Source of the DNA: Pilimelia anulata
Lineage (GTDB): Bacteria > Actinomycetota > Actinomycetes > Mycobacteriales > Micromonosporaceae
Assembly: GCF_014647895.1 (NCBI RefSeq)
Contig: NZ_BMQB01000002.1
Location: 124,001-188,000 of the forward strand
Length of the DNA stretch: 64,000 bases
Direction of reading: 5' to 3'
The translations under genes and the position numbers were made by a program. The notes under the pieces are model-generated. The model was given only the letters and a program-made list of their open reading frames with translations. It was not told the origin of the DNA and ran no database searches. Numbering within the stretch: position 1 is the stretch's first letter; the number at the start of each line of letters is the position of its first letter. Positions 10,761 to 19,176 of this stretch are shown piece by piece.

Positions 10761-10873
10761 CACCGCTCCGGCGCCCGGCCCGCCCGCACTCCGCGGCCGG
10801 GGCGCCGCCCCTCCCCTTCGCCGCGTGGCGGCGCGGTCCCCCTCCGGCCGCGAACAGAGACGAGGAACCTCAC

Positions 10874-13321
10874 GTGCGTAGCATGCGACTGCTCGCCGCC
10901 GCGACCGCCGGGGCCCTGGCCGCCGGCACCCTCGCGGTGCCGGCCTCGGCCGCCGGCCCCACCGTGGCGAGCACTTCACCGGCCGACAAGGCCGTCGGCG
11001 TCCCCACGACCGCGAAGCCGACGGTCACGTTCGGTACCGAGATCAAGCCGGCCTCGGTGCGCTACTCGTGGCGCACCGACCGGCACGCGGACGTGCCGGC
11101 CAGCTTCCGCGTCGACGCGGCGAACCGGACGGTCACCTTCGCCCCCCGCAACCCGCTGACCGCCGGCGGCAAGTACACGATCACCGTCACCGCCCGGGAC
11201 GCCGCGACGAACACGACGGGCAGGTCGTACGCGTTCAGCTTCACCACCGGCACCCCCGACACCAGCGCCCCGACCGCCCCCGGCACCCCGACGGCGAGCG
11301 GGGTCGGCGCGACGTCGGCGACGCTGGCCTGGGCGCCGAGCACCGACAACGTCGGCGTGGTCGGCTACGACATCCACGCGGCCGGTACGGCGACCCCGAT
11401 CGCCAGCACGACCGGCGCCACCGGCAAGGTCCTCGACGGCCTGACGCCGAGTACCGCGTACTCGTTCACGGTGCGGGCCCGCGACGCCGCCGGCAACGTG
11501 TCCCCGGCATCGGCCGCGGCGGCCGTCACCACGGCGACGCCGCCGGACGCGGCCGCGCCGACCGCGCCGGGCAAGCCCACCTTCACCGAGGTCACGGCGA
11601 CGGGGGCGAAGGTGAGCTGGGCGGCGTCCACCGACAACGTGGGCGTGGCGAGCTACCAGGTCCTCGGCGGACCGGAGCCGATGACGGTGTCCGGCACCGC
11701 CGCGACGCTGGCGAACCTGACCCCGCAGACGGCGTACTCGATCACGGTCCAGGCCCGCGACGCGGCCGGCAACGCCTCCGGCGCCTCGGCGGCGGCGGTC
11801 CTGACCACGCCGGCGCTGCCGATGGTCAACGCCAGCTCCGGCCGGGGCATCCCCGGCGCCACCGCCAACACGCTGGTGGTCTACGACAGCTCCGACCCCA
11901 CGTACGGCTTCCTCGGCGGGCAGTACGCCACGATGACCGCGAACCTGTCCTCGCACTTCGGGGACTGGACCGCGCAGCCGGTGGTCGACTACGCGGCGGG
12001 CACGCTGAACAACTTCGACGCCGTCGTCTACGTCGGGGCGCTCTACGACGAGCCGCTGCCGCCGGCGTTCCTGGCCGACGTCACCGCCACCACCAAGCCG
12101 GTGGTGTGGATGTACAACAACATCTGGCAGTTGACGGCGTTCGACCCGAACTTCGCGGCGAACCGCGGCTTCACCTGGTCGTCGTTCGACTTCTCCACGA
12201 TCGACAAGGTGCAGTACGAGGGCCGCACCTTCACCCGGAACACCCTCAACGGCGCCGGCCTGATGCAGACCGCGATCAGCGACCCGGCGAAGGCGCAGCC
12301 CGTCGGCGAGGCGGTCCGGGCCGACGGTACGACGCTGCCGTGGGGCGTGCGCTCGGGCAACTTCACCTACCTGTCGGAGATCCCGTACTCGTACATCAAT
12401 GAGCGGGACCGGTACGTGGCGTTCACCGACCTGCTGATCGACGTCCTGGCGCCGGCCACGGCGGCCCGGCACCGCGCGCTGGTCCGGATCGAGGACGTCG
12501 GGCCCGACTCCGAGCCCGCCGAGCTGGACGCGATCAGCGCCTACCTGGGCGGCAAGCACATCCCGTTCTCGGTGGCGGTGTACCCGCGCTACCGCAACCC
12601 GCTGGGCACCGACAACGGCGGCGTGGCGCAGGACTACACCCTGTCCGACCGCCCGCTGGTGGTCGCGGCGCTCAAGCGGATGCAGAACCGCGGCGGCACG
12701 CTGCTGATGCACGGCTACACCCACCAGTACGAGGCGGTGGCCAACCCGTACAACGGGGTCAGCGCCGACGACTTCGAGTTCTACGCCGCGCACATCGACG
12801 CCAACAACAACGTCATCTACGACGGGCCGGTGCCGACCGACTCGGAGCAGTTCGTCCAGGGGCGGATCGACGCCAGCTTCGCCCAGTTCGAGGCCAACGG
12901 GCTCGGCCGGCCGACCATCTTCGAGTTCCCGCACTACGCGGCCAGCGACCTGGACAACCGGGTCATGGTCCGGACGTTCCAGAAGCGGTACGACCGGGGG
13001 ATCTACGCGTCCGGCGCGCTGCGCGGCGGGGCGGTCGACCACAGCCGCATCATCGGCCAGTTCTTCCCGTACCAGGTCCGGGACATCTACGGGGCGCTGG
13101 TGATCCCGGAGAACCTGGGCAACATCGAGCTGGAGGCGTTCAACAACCACCCGGCCCGGCTGCCCGCGGACCTGGTGGCGGCGGCGCAGGCCAACGCCGG
13201 GGTCCGGGACGGGGTGGCGAGCTTCTTCTACCACACGTACCTGGGCACCTCGTACCTCCAGCAGACGGTGGAGGGCATCGAGGCGGCGGGCTTCACCTTC
13301 GTCGCCGCCGGGAACCTGTAG
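10874..13321 (+). CDS. Secreted DUF2334 deacetylase-fold protein with Ig-like and two FnIII domains
   Basis: 815 residues: a signal peptide (RLLAAATAGALAAGTLAVPASA), a bacterial Ig-like domain (~29-133, STSPADKAVGVP ... YTITVTARDAATN), two fibronectin III repeats (~137-317, each with APSTDNVGV or AASTDNVGV and YSFTVRARDAAGN-type strands), then a ~480-residue DUF2334 domain. That domain belongs to the polysaccharide-deacetylase-like superfamily and contains VRIEDVGPDSEP, PFSVAVYPRYR, LLMHGYTHQYE and IFEFPHYAAS, with Asp and His residues placed to bind metal. The likely role is modifying an extracellular polysaccharide, with the FnIII modules as spacers. GTG follows GAGGA with a 7-base gap. A shorter paralogue lies at 15771. 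Activity has not been shown for this family as far as I know. Confidence 0.85.
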   Translation: MRSMRLLAAATAGALAAGTLAVPASAAGPTVASTSPADKAVGVPTTAKPTVTFGTEIKPASVRYSWRTDRHADVPASFRVDAANRTVTFAPRNPLTAGGKYTITVTARDAATNTTGRSYAFSFTTGTPDTSAPTAPGTPTASGVGATSATLAWAPSTDNVGVVGYDIHAAGTATPIASTTGATGKVLDGLTPSTAYSFTVRARDAAGNVSPASAAAAVTTATPPDAAAPTAPGKPTFTEVTATGAKVSWAASTDNVGVASYQVLGGPEPMTVSGTAATLANLTPQTAYSITVQARDAAGNASGASAAAVLTTPALPMVNASSGRGIPGATANTLVVYDSSDPTYGFLGGQYATMTANLSSHFGDWTAQPVVDYAAGTLNNFDAVVYVGALYDEPLPPAFLADVTATTKPVVWMYNNIWQLTAFDPNFAANRGFTWSSFDFSTIDKVQYEGRTFTRNTLNGAGLMQTAISDPAKAQPVGEAVRADGTTLPWGVRSGNFTYLSEIPYSYINERDRYVAFTDLLIDVLAPATAARHRALVRIEDVGPDSEPAELDAISAYLGGKHIPFSVAVYPRYRNPLGTDNGGVAQDYTLSDRPLVVAALKRMQNRGGTLLMHGYTHQYEAVANPYNGVSADDFEFYAAHIDANNNVIYDGPVPTDSEQFVQGRIDASFAQFEANGLGRPTIFEFPHYAASDLDNRVMVRTFQKRYDRGIYASGALRGGAVDHSRIIGQFFPYQVRDIYGALVIPENLGNIELEAFNNHPARLPADLVAAAQANAGVRDGVASFFYHTYLGTSYLQQTVEGIEAAGFTFVAAGNL

Positions 13322-13342
13322 CGGCCCGGCGGGTTGCGCTCG

Positions 13343-13386
13343 CGGCGGCGGGCTGGATGGGCGAGGGCCCTTTCAGCCCGCCGCCG
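13343..13386 (+). terminator. Hairpin terminator after the long DUF2334 gene
   Basis: A perfect 13-bp stem CGGCGGCGGGCTG / CAGCCCGCCGCCG with an 18-nt loop, about 20 nt past the stop codon. No U-tract. Confidence 0.6.
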
Positions 13387-13432
13387 CCGTCTGCCGGCCG
13401 GTGGGACGACAGGGGCGGCCACGCCCGGTCCG

Positions 13433-13438
13433 TAGGCT
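13433..13438 (+). promoter_or_regulatory. Candidate -10 element TAGGCT
   Basis: TAGGCT fits the actinobacterial TANNNT -10 consensus and would place the transcript start near 13445. The short leader that follows (about 13440-13470) is unusually A+T-rich for this genome (AAATATAAGG, ATTTTATTC), as expected for a promoter or leader region of the gene at 13494. Confidence 0.4.
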
Positions 13439-13493
13439 TGGGCATATCCGAAATATAAGGCATTTTATTCTTCGACAGGCAAGGGGGACCGCG

Positions 13494-14066
13494 GTGGTGG
13501 CGTTCAGCGGGAAGACGAAGCTGGTGCTGGGCGCGGTCGCCCTCACGGTCGTCGGCGGCCTCGGCGGCTGGCAGCTCCCGCGCCTGCTCGACGGCCAGCC
13601 CTCCTACACCGGCGAGCCGGCGTCGGCGCTCGCCGGGGGCCTGGGCTGCACCGGGTACCAGAAGGACCCGGTCCGCGACGAGCAGGTCTTCTCCTACTTC
13701 GACCGCGGCACGTGCAGCCTCGACGGCACGGTCGTCACCCTGACCACCTTCCGCGACGAGGCGGAGGGCAAGTCGTTCCGGACGCTGATGAACGGCGTCA
13801 TCCCGCTCCTGCACCCCACCTGGCGCGGGGCGGCCATCGCCGAGGGCGACGGCTGGAGCGTGGCCGACAAGGTCAACCTGACGCCGACGGCGGCCGAGAA
13901 CGCCGTGCGCGCCCTCGGTGCCGGCCGGGTGCACGTCATCCCGTTCGCCGCCGGCGGGACGGCCGCCACGCCCGCCGCCGCGGCCACCCCGACCGCGGCC
14001 GCCACCCCGGCGCCGCGCCGCCCGACCGCGCCCCGCCCGACCGCCACCCCGGCCCGCCGCCGCTAG
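13494..14066 (+). CDS. Membrane-anchored extracytoplasmic protein of unknown function
   Basis: About 190 residues. An N-terminal hydrophobic segment (KLVLGAVALTVVGGLGG) acts as a signal anchor, followed by a ~125-residue exposed domain with two cysteines (GLGCTGYQKDP and RGTCSLDG) that could form a disulfide, and a C-terminal tail rich in Ala/Thr/Pro/Arg (TPTAAATPAPRRPTAPRP), typical of wall-spanning linkers. Two adjacent GTG codons follow AAGGGGGA, so 13497 is equally possible. It lies between the two DUF2334 genes in the same direction, so a role in the same surface system is plausible. No family recognised. Confidence 0.7.
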   Translation: MVAFSGKTKLVLGAVALTVVGGLGGWQLPRLLDGQPSYTGEPASALAGGLGCTGYQKDPVRDEQVFSYFDRGTCSLDGTVVTLTTFRDEAEGKSFRTLMNGVIPLLHPTWRGAAIAEGDGWSVADKVNLTPTAAENAVRALGAGRVHVIPFAAGGTAATPAAAATPTAAATPAPRRPTAPRPTATPARRR

Positions 14067-14139
14067 CCCACCGGGACGAAAGTCCCGCCCCGCCCGCCGT
14101 TCCAGCACCCCCGCGCCCGCGAATGTCGGACGTACGGAA

Positions 14140-14156
14140 ACTACTGCCAGTAGTTA
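14140..14156. promoter_or_regulatory. Inverted repeat AACTACT-GCC-AGTAGTT
   Basis: A perfect 7+3+7 palindrome in the 338-bp gap upstream of the glycosyltransferase. A second element with the same TACT-N3-AGTA core lies at 14320-14332. The gap also holds CCGGTTCG-GCC-CGAACCGG (14172-14190) and GGGGAGTCCCC. The density of dyads in this short, relatively A+T-rich gap suggests a control region. Confidence 0.45.
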
Positions 14157-14319
14157 CGCCGGGTCGGCTGGCCGGTTCGGCCCGAACCGGGGAGTCCCCG
14201 TGGAACGAGGTGCAATATCCCGATAATACTGCTGTTCACCAGGGACATACGCCGGCAAGTCCGATTCCCGGCTGGCCGGTGCGGCCACAAGTTCGACCAC
14301 TCGGCTTCCGGCTATTGCA

Positions 14320-14332
14320 TTACTTTCAGTAA
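14320..14332. promoter_or_regulatory. Inverted repeat TTACT-TTC-AGTAA
   Basis: This shares TACT-N3-AGTA with the palindrome centred 178 bp upstream and sits about 75 bp before the glycosyltransferase start. The two sites may bind one dimeric regulator. No regulator gene lies next to them. Confidence 0.4.
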
Positions 14333-14404
14333 CTTCCTAGCGTGTTGACGCGTGGTATCCCGGCACCGCGACCACCCGTCGGAACACCAGCCGCAGGGAG
14401 TGGG

Positions 14405-15766
14405 ATGAGTGCGATGTACGCGTGGCTCACGCTGATGCTGGCCCACGCCGTCCTGCTCGCCTGGCCCGCCCTGACCACCACGCTCGCCGTCCACGCCGTA
14501 TCGGACCGGGGCCGCCGCGGCCGGTCCACCGCCGGCAGCGTCGTCGGCCCGAGCGAGTTCTGGATCGTGGTACCCGCGCTCAACGAGGAGCGGGTCGTCG
14601 GCAACACCGTCGCCGCCGCGCTCCGGCTGCCCGGCCCGACCGGCGCCCGCTGCCGGGTACTGGTCGTCGACGACGGCTCCGACGACGCCACCCCCGAGGT
14701 GCTCGCCGCGATCGACCACCCGCGGCTGCACGTACTGCGGCGCGACCCGCCCGCCGCGCGGCTCGGCAAGGGCGAGGCGCTGAACGCCGCCTACCGGTGG
14801 ATCGCTGCCCGGGCCGCCGCCGAGGGGACCGCCCCGCGGCACGTCGTCCTCGGCATCATCGACGGCGACGGCCGGGGCTGCCGGCACCTGCTGCGGGAGG
14901 TCGGCGCGCAGATGAGCGACCCGCGGGTCGCCGCGGTCCAGTGCCAGGTGCGCATCCGCAACCGGAACCGGATCCTGGGCGCGGTCCAGGACCTGGAGTT
15001 CGGGGCGATGGTCAGCGCCTTCCAGGCGCTGCGCGACCGGCTCGGCACTGTCGGCCTCGGGGGCAACGGCCAGTTCACCCGGCTCAGCTCGTTGCAGACC
15101 CTCGGCCCGGCGCCCTGGTCGGGCTGTCTGGTCGAGGACCTGGAGCTGGGCCTGCGGCTGCACCTGTCCGGCGCCGACATCCGCTACACGGCCGCCGCGT
15201 CGGTCACCCAGCAGGCCGTGGTGGACGTGCGGCGCCTCACCCGCCAGCGCACCCGCTGGGCGCAGGGCAACCTGCAGTGCACCCGGTACCTGCGGCAGCT
15301 CGTGGCGCACCGGGGCAAGTCGGTGCTGGCCCGCGCCGAGATCCTCTACTACCTCATGGGCCCCTGGCTGAACGCGCTCATCATGGTCGTGCTGCTCGGC
15401 TACGCCGCCGTGGCGTCGGTGGCGATCGCGGTCCACGCGCCCCTGGACTCCCTGCCCACCTGGGGCCACCTGGGCGCCGCCGCGGCGACCTGGCTGCTCG
15501 CCGTGCTGTTCCCCGGCTTCATCTGGGCGCTCGTGCACCTCACCCGGCTGCGCGACGAGGGCGCCTGGCGGCTGGCCCTGGCGGCGCTGGCCTACCCGGT
15601 GTTCCTGCTGCTGGGGCTGCTCGCCACCTACCGGGCCGTCGCCCGGCAACTGACCGGGCGGCAGTCGTGGACCAAGACCGACCGCCTCGCCGAGGAGCCC
15701 GCCCCGCCCGCGGACCCGTCCCCGCCCGCCGACGCCCGGCGGCCGACCGCGGTCGTGGCGCGGTGA
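14405..15766 (+). CDS. Processive family 2 glycosyltransferase (membrane polysaccharide synthase type)
   Basis: 453 residues. After one N-terminal membrane helix comes a GT-A catalytic domain with WIVVPALNEE, VLVVDDGSDDAT, IIDGDGRG (donor and metal binding), GLGGNGQF, VEDLELGLRL (catalytic base region) and RQRTRWAQGN, which is the QxxRW motif of processive synthases such as cellulose, hyaluronan, chitin and poly-GlcNAc synthases. At least three C-terminal helices (~313-415) would form the export channel. ATG at 14405 follows AGGGAGTGGG. The next gene, a DUF2334 protein, begins four bases after the stop. A synthase beside a secreted deacetylase-fold protein parallels icaA-icaB and pgaC-pgaB, but the sugar is unknown. 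No PilZ domain is seen. Confidence 0.85.
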   Translation: MSAMYAWLTLMLAHAVLLAWPALTTTLAVHAVSDRGRRGRSTAGSVVGPSEFWIVVPALNEERVVGNTVAAALRLPGPTGARCRVLVVDDGSDDATPEVLAAIDHPRLHVLRRDPPAARLGKGEALNAAYRWIAARAAAEGTAPRHVVLGIIDGDGRGCRHLLREVGAQMSDPRVAAVQCQVRIRNRNRILGAVQDLEFGAMVSAFQALRDRLGTVGLGGNGQFTRLSSLQTLGPAPWSGCLVEDLELGLRLHLSGADIRYTAAASVTQQAVVDVRRLTRQRTRWAQGNLQCTRYLRQLVAHRGKSVLARAEILYYLMGPWLNALIMVVLLGYAAVASVAIAVHAPLDSLPTWGHLGAAAATWLLAVLFPGFIWALVHLTRLRDEGAWRLALAALAYPVFLLLGLLATYRAVARQLTGRQSWTKTDRLAEEPAPPADPSPPADARRPTAVVAR

Positions 15767-15770
15767 CACC

Positions 15771-17435
15771 GTGTCGGCGATAGCCGCCCGGCTCCGGCGG
15801 GCCCTCGCGGCGGCGCTGGTGCTCGTGCTGTCCGGCGGCGCCGTCGGGCCGGTGGCCCTGGCGAGCGTGGCGCGTACCGTCCTGGACCGGCCGGGCGCCG
15901 CCCCGGCGGCGGTGGCGGACGCCGTGCTCGGCGACGGCGTGCCCGGCGCCCGCGGCGGCCGGACCCTGGTGCTGTACGACCGCACCGGCCCCTACGGCTG
16001 GATGGGCGAGACCTACGGGATCCAGGCGGCCAACCTGGTGTCCCACTTCGGGCCGTGGGCCGCCAAGCCGGCGGCGAGCTACCGGGCCGGGGAGCTGGCG
16101 CGGTCCGCGGCCCTGGTCTACATCGGCTCCACGTACGACGAGCCGCTGCCCGCGCAGCTCCTGGCCGACATCCGGGCGTCGACCCGGCCCGTACTCTGGA
16201 TCAGCAGCAACATCTGGCAACTCAGCCGCATGCCCGGCTTCGCCGCCGACCACGGCTTCGTCGACCAAGCAGCGGACCGGACCCCGGTGACCGGGGTCCG
16301 GTACGGCGGCCGGACCCTCACCCGCGACCCGGCCAACGGCGCCGGCATCACCTCGCTGCGGATCACCGACCCGGCCAGGGCGACGGTCCTGGCCGAGGCC
16401 GTGCGCAGCGACGGCAGCACCACGCCGTGGGCGGTGCGCTCGGGGAACCTGACCTACGTGGGCGAGATCCCGTTCGCCTTCGCCGGCCACGACGACCGCT
16501 ACCTGGCCCTCGCCGACCTGCTGTTCGAGCTGCTCGCCCCGCGCACCGCCCCGCGGCACCGCGCGCTGGTCCGGATCGAGGACGTCGGCCCGGACGCCGA
16601 CCCCGCCGAACTGCGGGCGATCGCCGACTACCTGCACGCGCAGGCGGTCCCGTTCAGCGTCGCGGTCTACGCCCGCTACCGCGACCCCCGCGGCGCGCAG
16701 AACAAGGGCCGGCCGCAGGACTACACCCTGGCCGACCGGCCCGAGGTGGTGGCGGCGCTGCGGTACCTGACCGCGCGCGGCGGCACGCTGCTGATGCACG
16801 GCTACACCCACCAGTACGCCGCACGCCCCACGCCGTACGACGGCAGCAGCGGCAACGACTTCGAGTTCTACCTCGCGCACGTCGACGACAAGGACTCGGT
16901 GATCCTGGACGGCCCCGTCCCCGACGACTCGCCGGAGTTCGCCCGCCAGCGCATCGCCGCCGCCCGCGACGTCTTCGCCCGCACCGGCCTGCCCCAGCCG
17001 ACGATCTTCGAGTTCCCGCACTACGCCGGCAGCCCGACGAACTACCGGACCGTACAGGCGGAGTTCGGCCGCCGGTACGAGCGATCCCTGTACGCGCCGG
17101 GCGTGCTCAGCGGCCGCCCCGACTTCACCCGGCCGGTCGGGCAGTTCTTCCCGTACCCCGTCCGCGACGTCTACGGTTCGGTGGTCGTACCGGAGAACAT
17201 CGGCAACATCGAGCCCGGGGCGTACAACCACCACCCGGTGCGCCTGCCGGCCGACCTGATCGCCTCGGCCGAGCGCAACCTGGTGGTCCGCGACGGCGTC
17301 GCGAGCTTCTTCTACCACCCGTTCCTCGGGGTGGACCACCTCGCGGCGACGGTGTCCGGGATCAAGGCCCTCGGCTACACGTTCGTCCCCGCCGACGCCA
17401 TGGTGGAGTCTGCTGTCTCAGCGGACGCCAACTGA
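15771..17435 (+). CDS. Secreted DUF2334 deacetylase-fold protein
   Basis: 554 residues with a signal peptide (LRRALAAALVLVLSGGAVG) and a single DUF2334 domain. The paralogue at 10874 shares near-identical blocks: RHRALVRIEDVGPD, GGTLLMHGYTHQY, PTIFEFPHYA and a GQFFPY...PEN.GNIE region. The metal-binding candidates are Asp in IEDVGPD and His in HGYTHQY. It starts four bases after the glycosyltransferase stop, so the two are translated together. The likely function is processing of the polymer made by that synthase outside the membrane. The absence of FnIII modules is the main difference from the first copy. Confidence 0.85.
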   Translation: MSAIAARLRRALAAALVLVLSGGAVGPVALASVARTVLDRPGAAPAAVADAVLGDGVPGARGGRTLVLYDRTGPYGWMGETYGIQAANLVSHFGPWAAKPAASYRAGELARSAALVYIGSTYDEPLPAQLLADIRASTRPVLWISSNIWQLSRMPGFAADHGFVDQAADRTPVTGVRYGGRTLTRDPANGAGITSLRITDPARATVLAEAVRSDGSTTPWAVRSGNLTYVGEIPFAFAGHDDRYLALADLLFELLAPRTAPRHRALVRIEDVGPDADPAELRAIADYLHAQAVPFSVAVYARYRDPRGAQNKGRPQDYTLADRPEVVAALRYLTARGGTLLMHGYTHQYAARPTPYDGSSGNDFEFYLAHVDDKDSVILDGPVPDDSPEFARQRIAAARDVFARTGLPQPTIFEFPHYAGSPTNYRTVQAEFGRRYERSLYAPGVLSGRPDFTRPVGQFFPYPVRDVYGSVVVPENIGNIEPGAYNHHPVRLPADLIASAERNLVVRDGVASFFYHPFLGVDHLAATVSGIKALGYTFVPADAMVESAVSADAN

Positions 17436-17495
17436 CGCGATTCCCGGGTCGCCGCCGGGTCGAGCGGGAGCCGCGGGTGGGATTCGGTCGGCCGG

Positions 17496-18265
17496 TCAGC
17501 CGGCCTGCGCGGCCGGCGGCGGCCGCGCAGGGTCGGCGGCGTCCGGGCCGGGGAGGCCGTGGGCGGTGAGCAGGCGCCGGTAGCCCTCCTCGGTGCCGAT
17601 GAAGCGCCGCTCCCCGGGGTACGAGACGTAGTAGCGCAGGACATCGGCGAGGAACCACGGGTGGACCCGGCCGACGGCGATCCGGTCCAGCCGGACCAGC
17701 CCGGTGCGGCGCACCGGAGCGGGGTCGCGGAACACGAGCGACAGCCGACGGGGCCGCGAATCGCGGCCCGGCGTACCCGGTTTCATCGCGTCCCACGGCA
17801 CGGTGAGCCGACCGCCCGGCGTCCGGTACCGCAGCCCGTCCTCGCGAATCTCCAGCGAGACATTGACCCACGCGAGCCAAGCGTGGTGTTCGTACATCAA
17901 GAAGATCAGCACGAGGAGGATCAGCAGGACCCGGGACAGCACCCCGATCGGGAACTCATCTTCATGTCCAGCGTGAACTGCACGAACAAGGAAATCGGGA
18001 ACAGCAGCATCGGACCGGCGGCAGCGGCCGGCCCGTGGTGGAGCGGAACCACGAACCGGCGCCGTTCCGGGTCGACGCGAAGCTGCGGCGGCGGCGTACC
18101 GGATGTGCCGGACATTGCCGGGAGCAGCGCCACGAGCGCCGCCGCGTACATCGCGACCATGACGAGATCGATATCGGTGTCGTCCGGGGCGAGCGCCGCC
18201 AGTGTCACCGCAGCGGCACCGACCAGGTGAATGGCCACGATGACGGCGCGCCGCCACCGCACCAT
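17496..18265 (-). pseudogene. Frameshifted membrane protein of unknown function
   Basis: Two adjacent reading frames together encode one plausible ~255-residue protein. The first part (from ATG at 18265) has membrane helices (AVIVAIHLVGAAAVTLAALA, MVAMYAAALVALLPAM) and ends in LFVQFTLDMKM. The coding signal then continues one base out of phase, near 17955-17962, as EFPIGVLSRVLLILLVLIFLM, then a soluble domain with ALAWVNVSLEIREDGLRYR-like strands and WFLADVLRYYVSYPGERR. The second part has no credible start of its own. A single-base indel (a real mutation or a sequence error) explains this; a programmed -1 shift is less likely because no slippery heptamer is seen. Family not recognised. Confidence 0.6.
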
Positions 18266-18396
18266 CAGAGGCCCGTCCACCGTTGCGAGAATACGGACGC
18301 CGTACCCGAGCCGCGTCGGCCATTCGCCCAACCCGGCCCGATTCCGGCCTCGAACGGCGCGTTCATCCGAATCAGCGCGGTGAACGCGGACGCGGT

Positions 18397-19014
18397 TCAT
18401 CGCCGCGGCGAACGGTGCTGGTGCCGTTCGTGTATCCCGCCATTGCGCACCCACGTGAGACCGTTGAGTACCAGCGCATGAGGCGGCTCTGATGGCAGGT
18501 GCAGCAGCACCTCGGTCCGCCGGCTGCCGGCGCACGGCGCGAGCCCGTCGCCGGTCAGGTCGTCGGCGACGACGGTCGCCCGGACCCCGGACGGGGACCC
18601 GGCCACCCTGCCCGCCCGCGGTACCTGCCCGCGGTGCGGTCCGCCACGGTGGACGTCCGGGTCGATCGAGACGGCCCGCTCGTCCCCGCTCAGCCGGACG
18701 GCGTGCGCGGAGGCCTCCCGGGTGTCCCAGTGCCCGCGACCGGCATCCGGGATCGGCCGCCCGGCCCGGCCGCCGATCCGCCGCAGCGCGGCCGTGCCGA
18801 CGCTCGCCGTCATCGTCACGCCGCCGCCCTCGCGACCCACGCCGACCAGGACCACCGGGTAGTCGTCGCTGTCGCTCCGGGTCACCGCGTCGGAGTCGGT
18901 TCCGGTAGGCCGGCGATCCCGGCCTCGGTACGGAGACTCGGCGCACCGCCAGCTCACGCCGGTGGTGCCGCAGTTGTATCGGTACCGGCCGGTCTCGAGC
19001 GGAACCCGGGCCAT
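18397..19014 (-). CDS. Hypothetical protein
   Basis: A 205-residue frame with clear G/C bias at third positions, better than any competing frame here. It begins MARVPLETGRYRYNCGTTGV, contains DDYPVVLVGVGREGGGVTMT and TVVADDLTGDGLAPC, and ends near HALVLNGLTWV plus a basic tail. No signal peptide, membrane helix or recognised motif. The frame stays open upstream but would run antisense into the lipid-kinase gene, so ATG at 19014 is the sensible start. It follows the frameshifted membrane gene's strand and may be a decayed or orphan gene of the accessory strip. Confidence 0.4.
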   Translation of the reverse strand: MARVPLETGRYRYNCGTTGVSWRCAESPYRGRDRRPTGTDSDAVTRSDSDDYPVVLVGVGREGGGVTMTASVGTAALRRIGGRAGRPIPDAGRGHWDTREASAHAVRLSGDERAVSIDPDVHRGGPHRGQVPRAGRVAGSPSGVRATVVADDLTGDGLAPCAGSRRTEVLLHLPSEPPHALVLNGLTWVRNGGIHERHQHRSPRR

Positions 19015-19176
19015 ACCCGCAGTCCTCGTCGGCGAGCACTTCGGGCCGCCGCGGCTACGATCACCTCGTCGGGAACCAGGTGACCGCCCTTCGAACAGGC
19101 GTGTACCGCCGCTGCACATTCTGACTTTCGCCGTCCGCCCTGGTGGTGAGAACACCTGCTGAGAGCGAGTGCCAAC

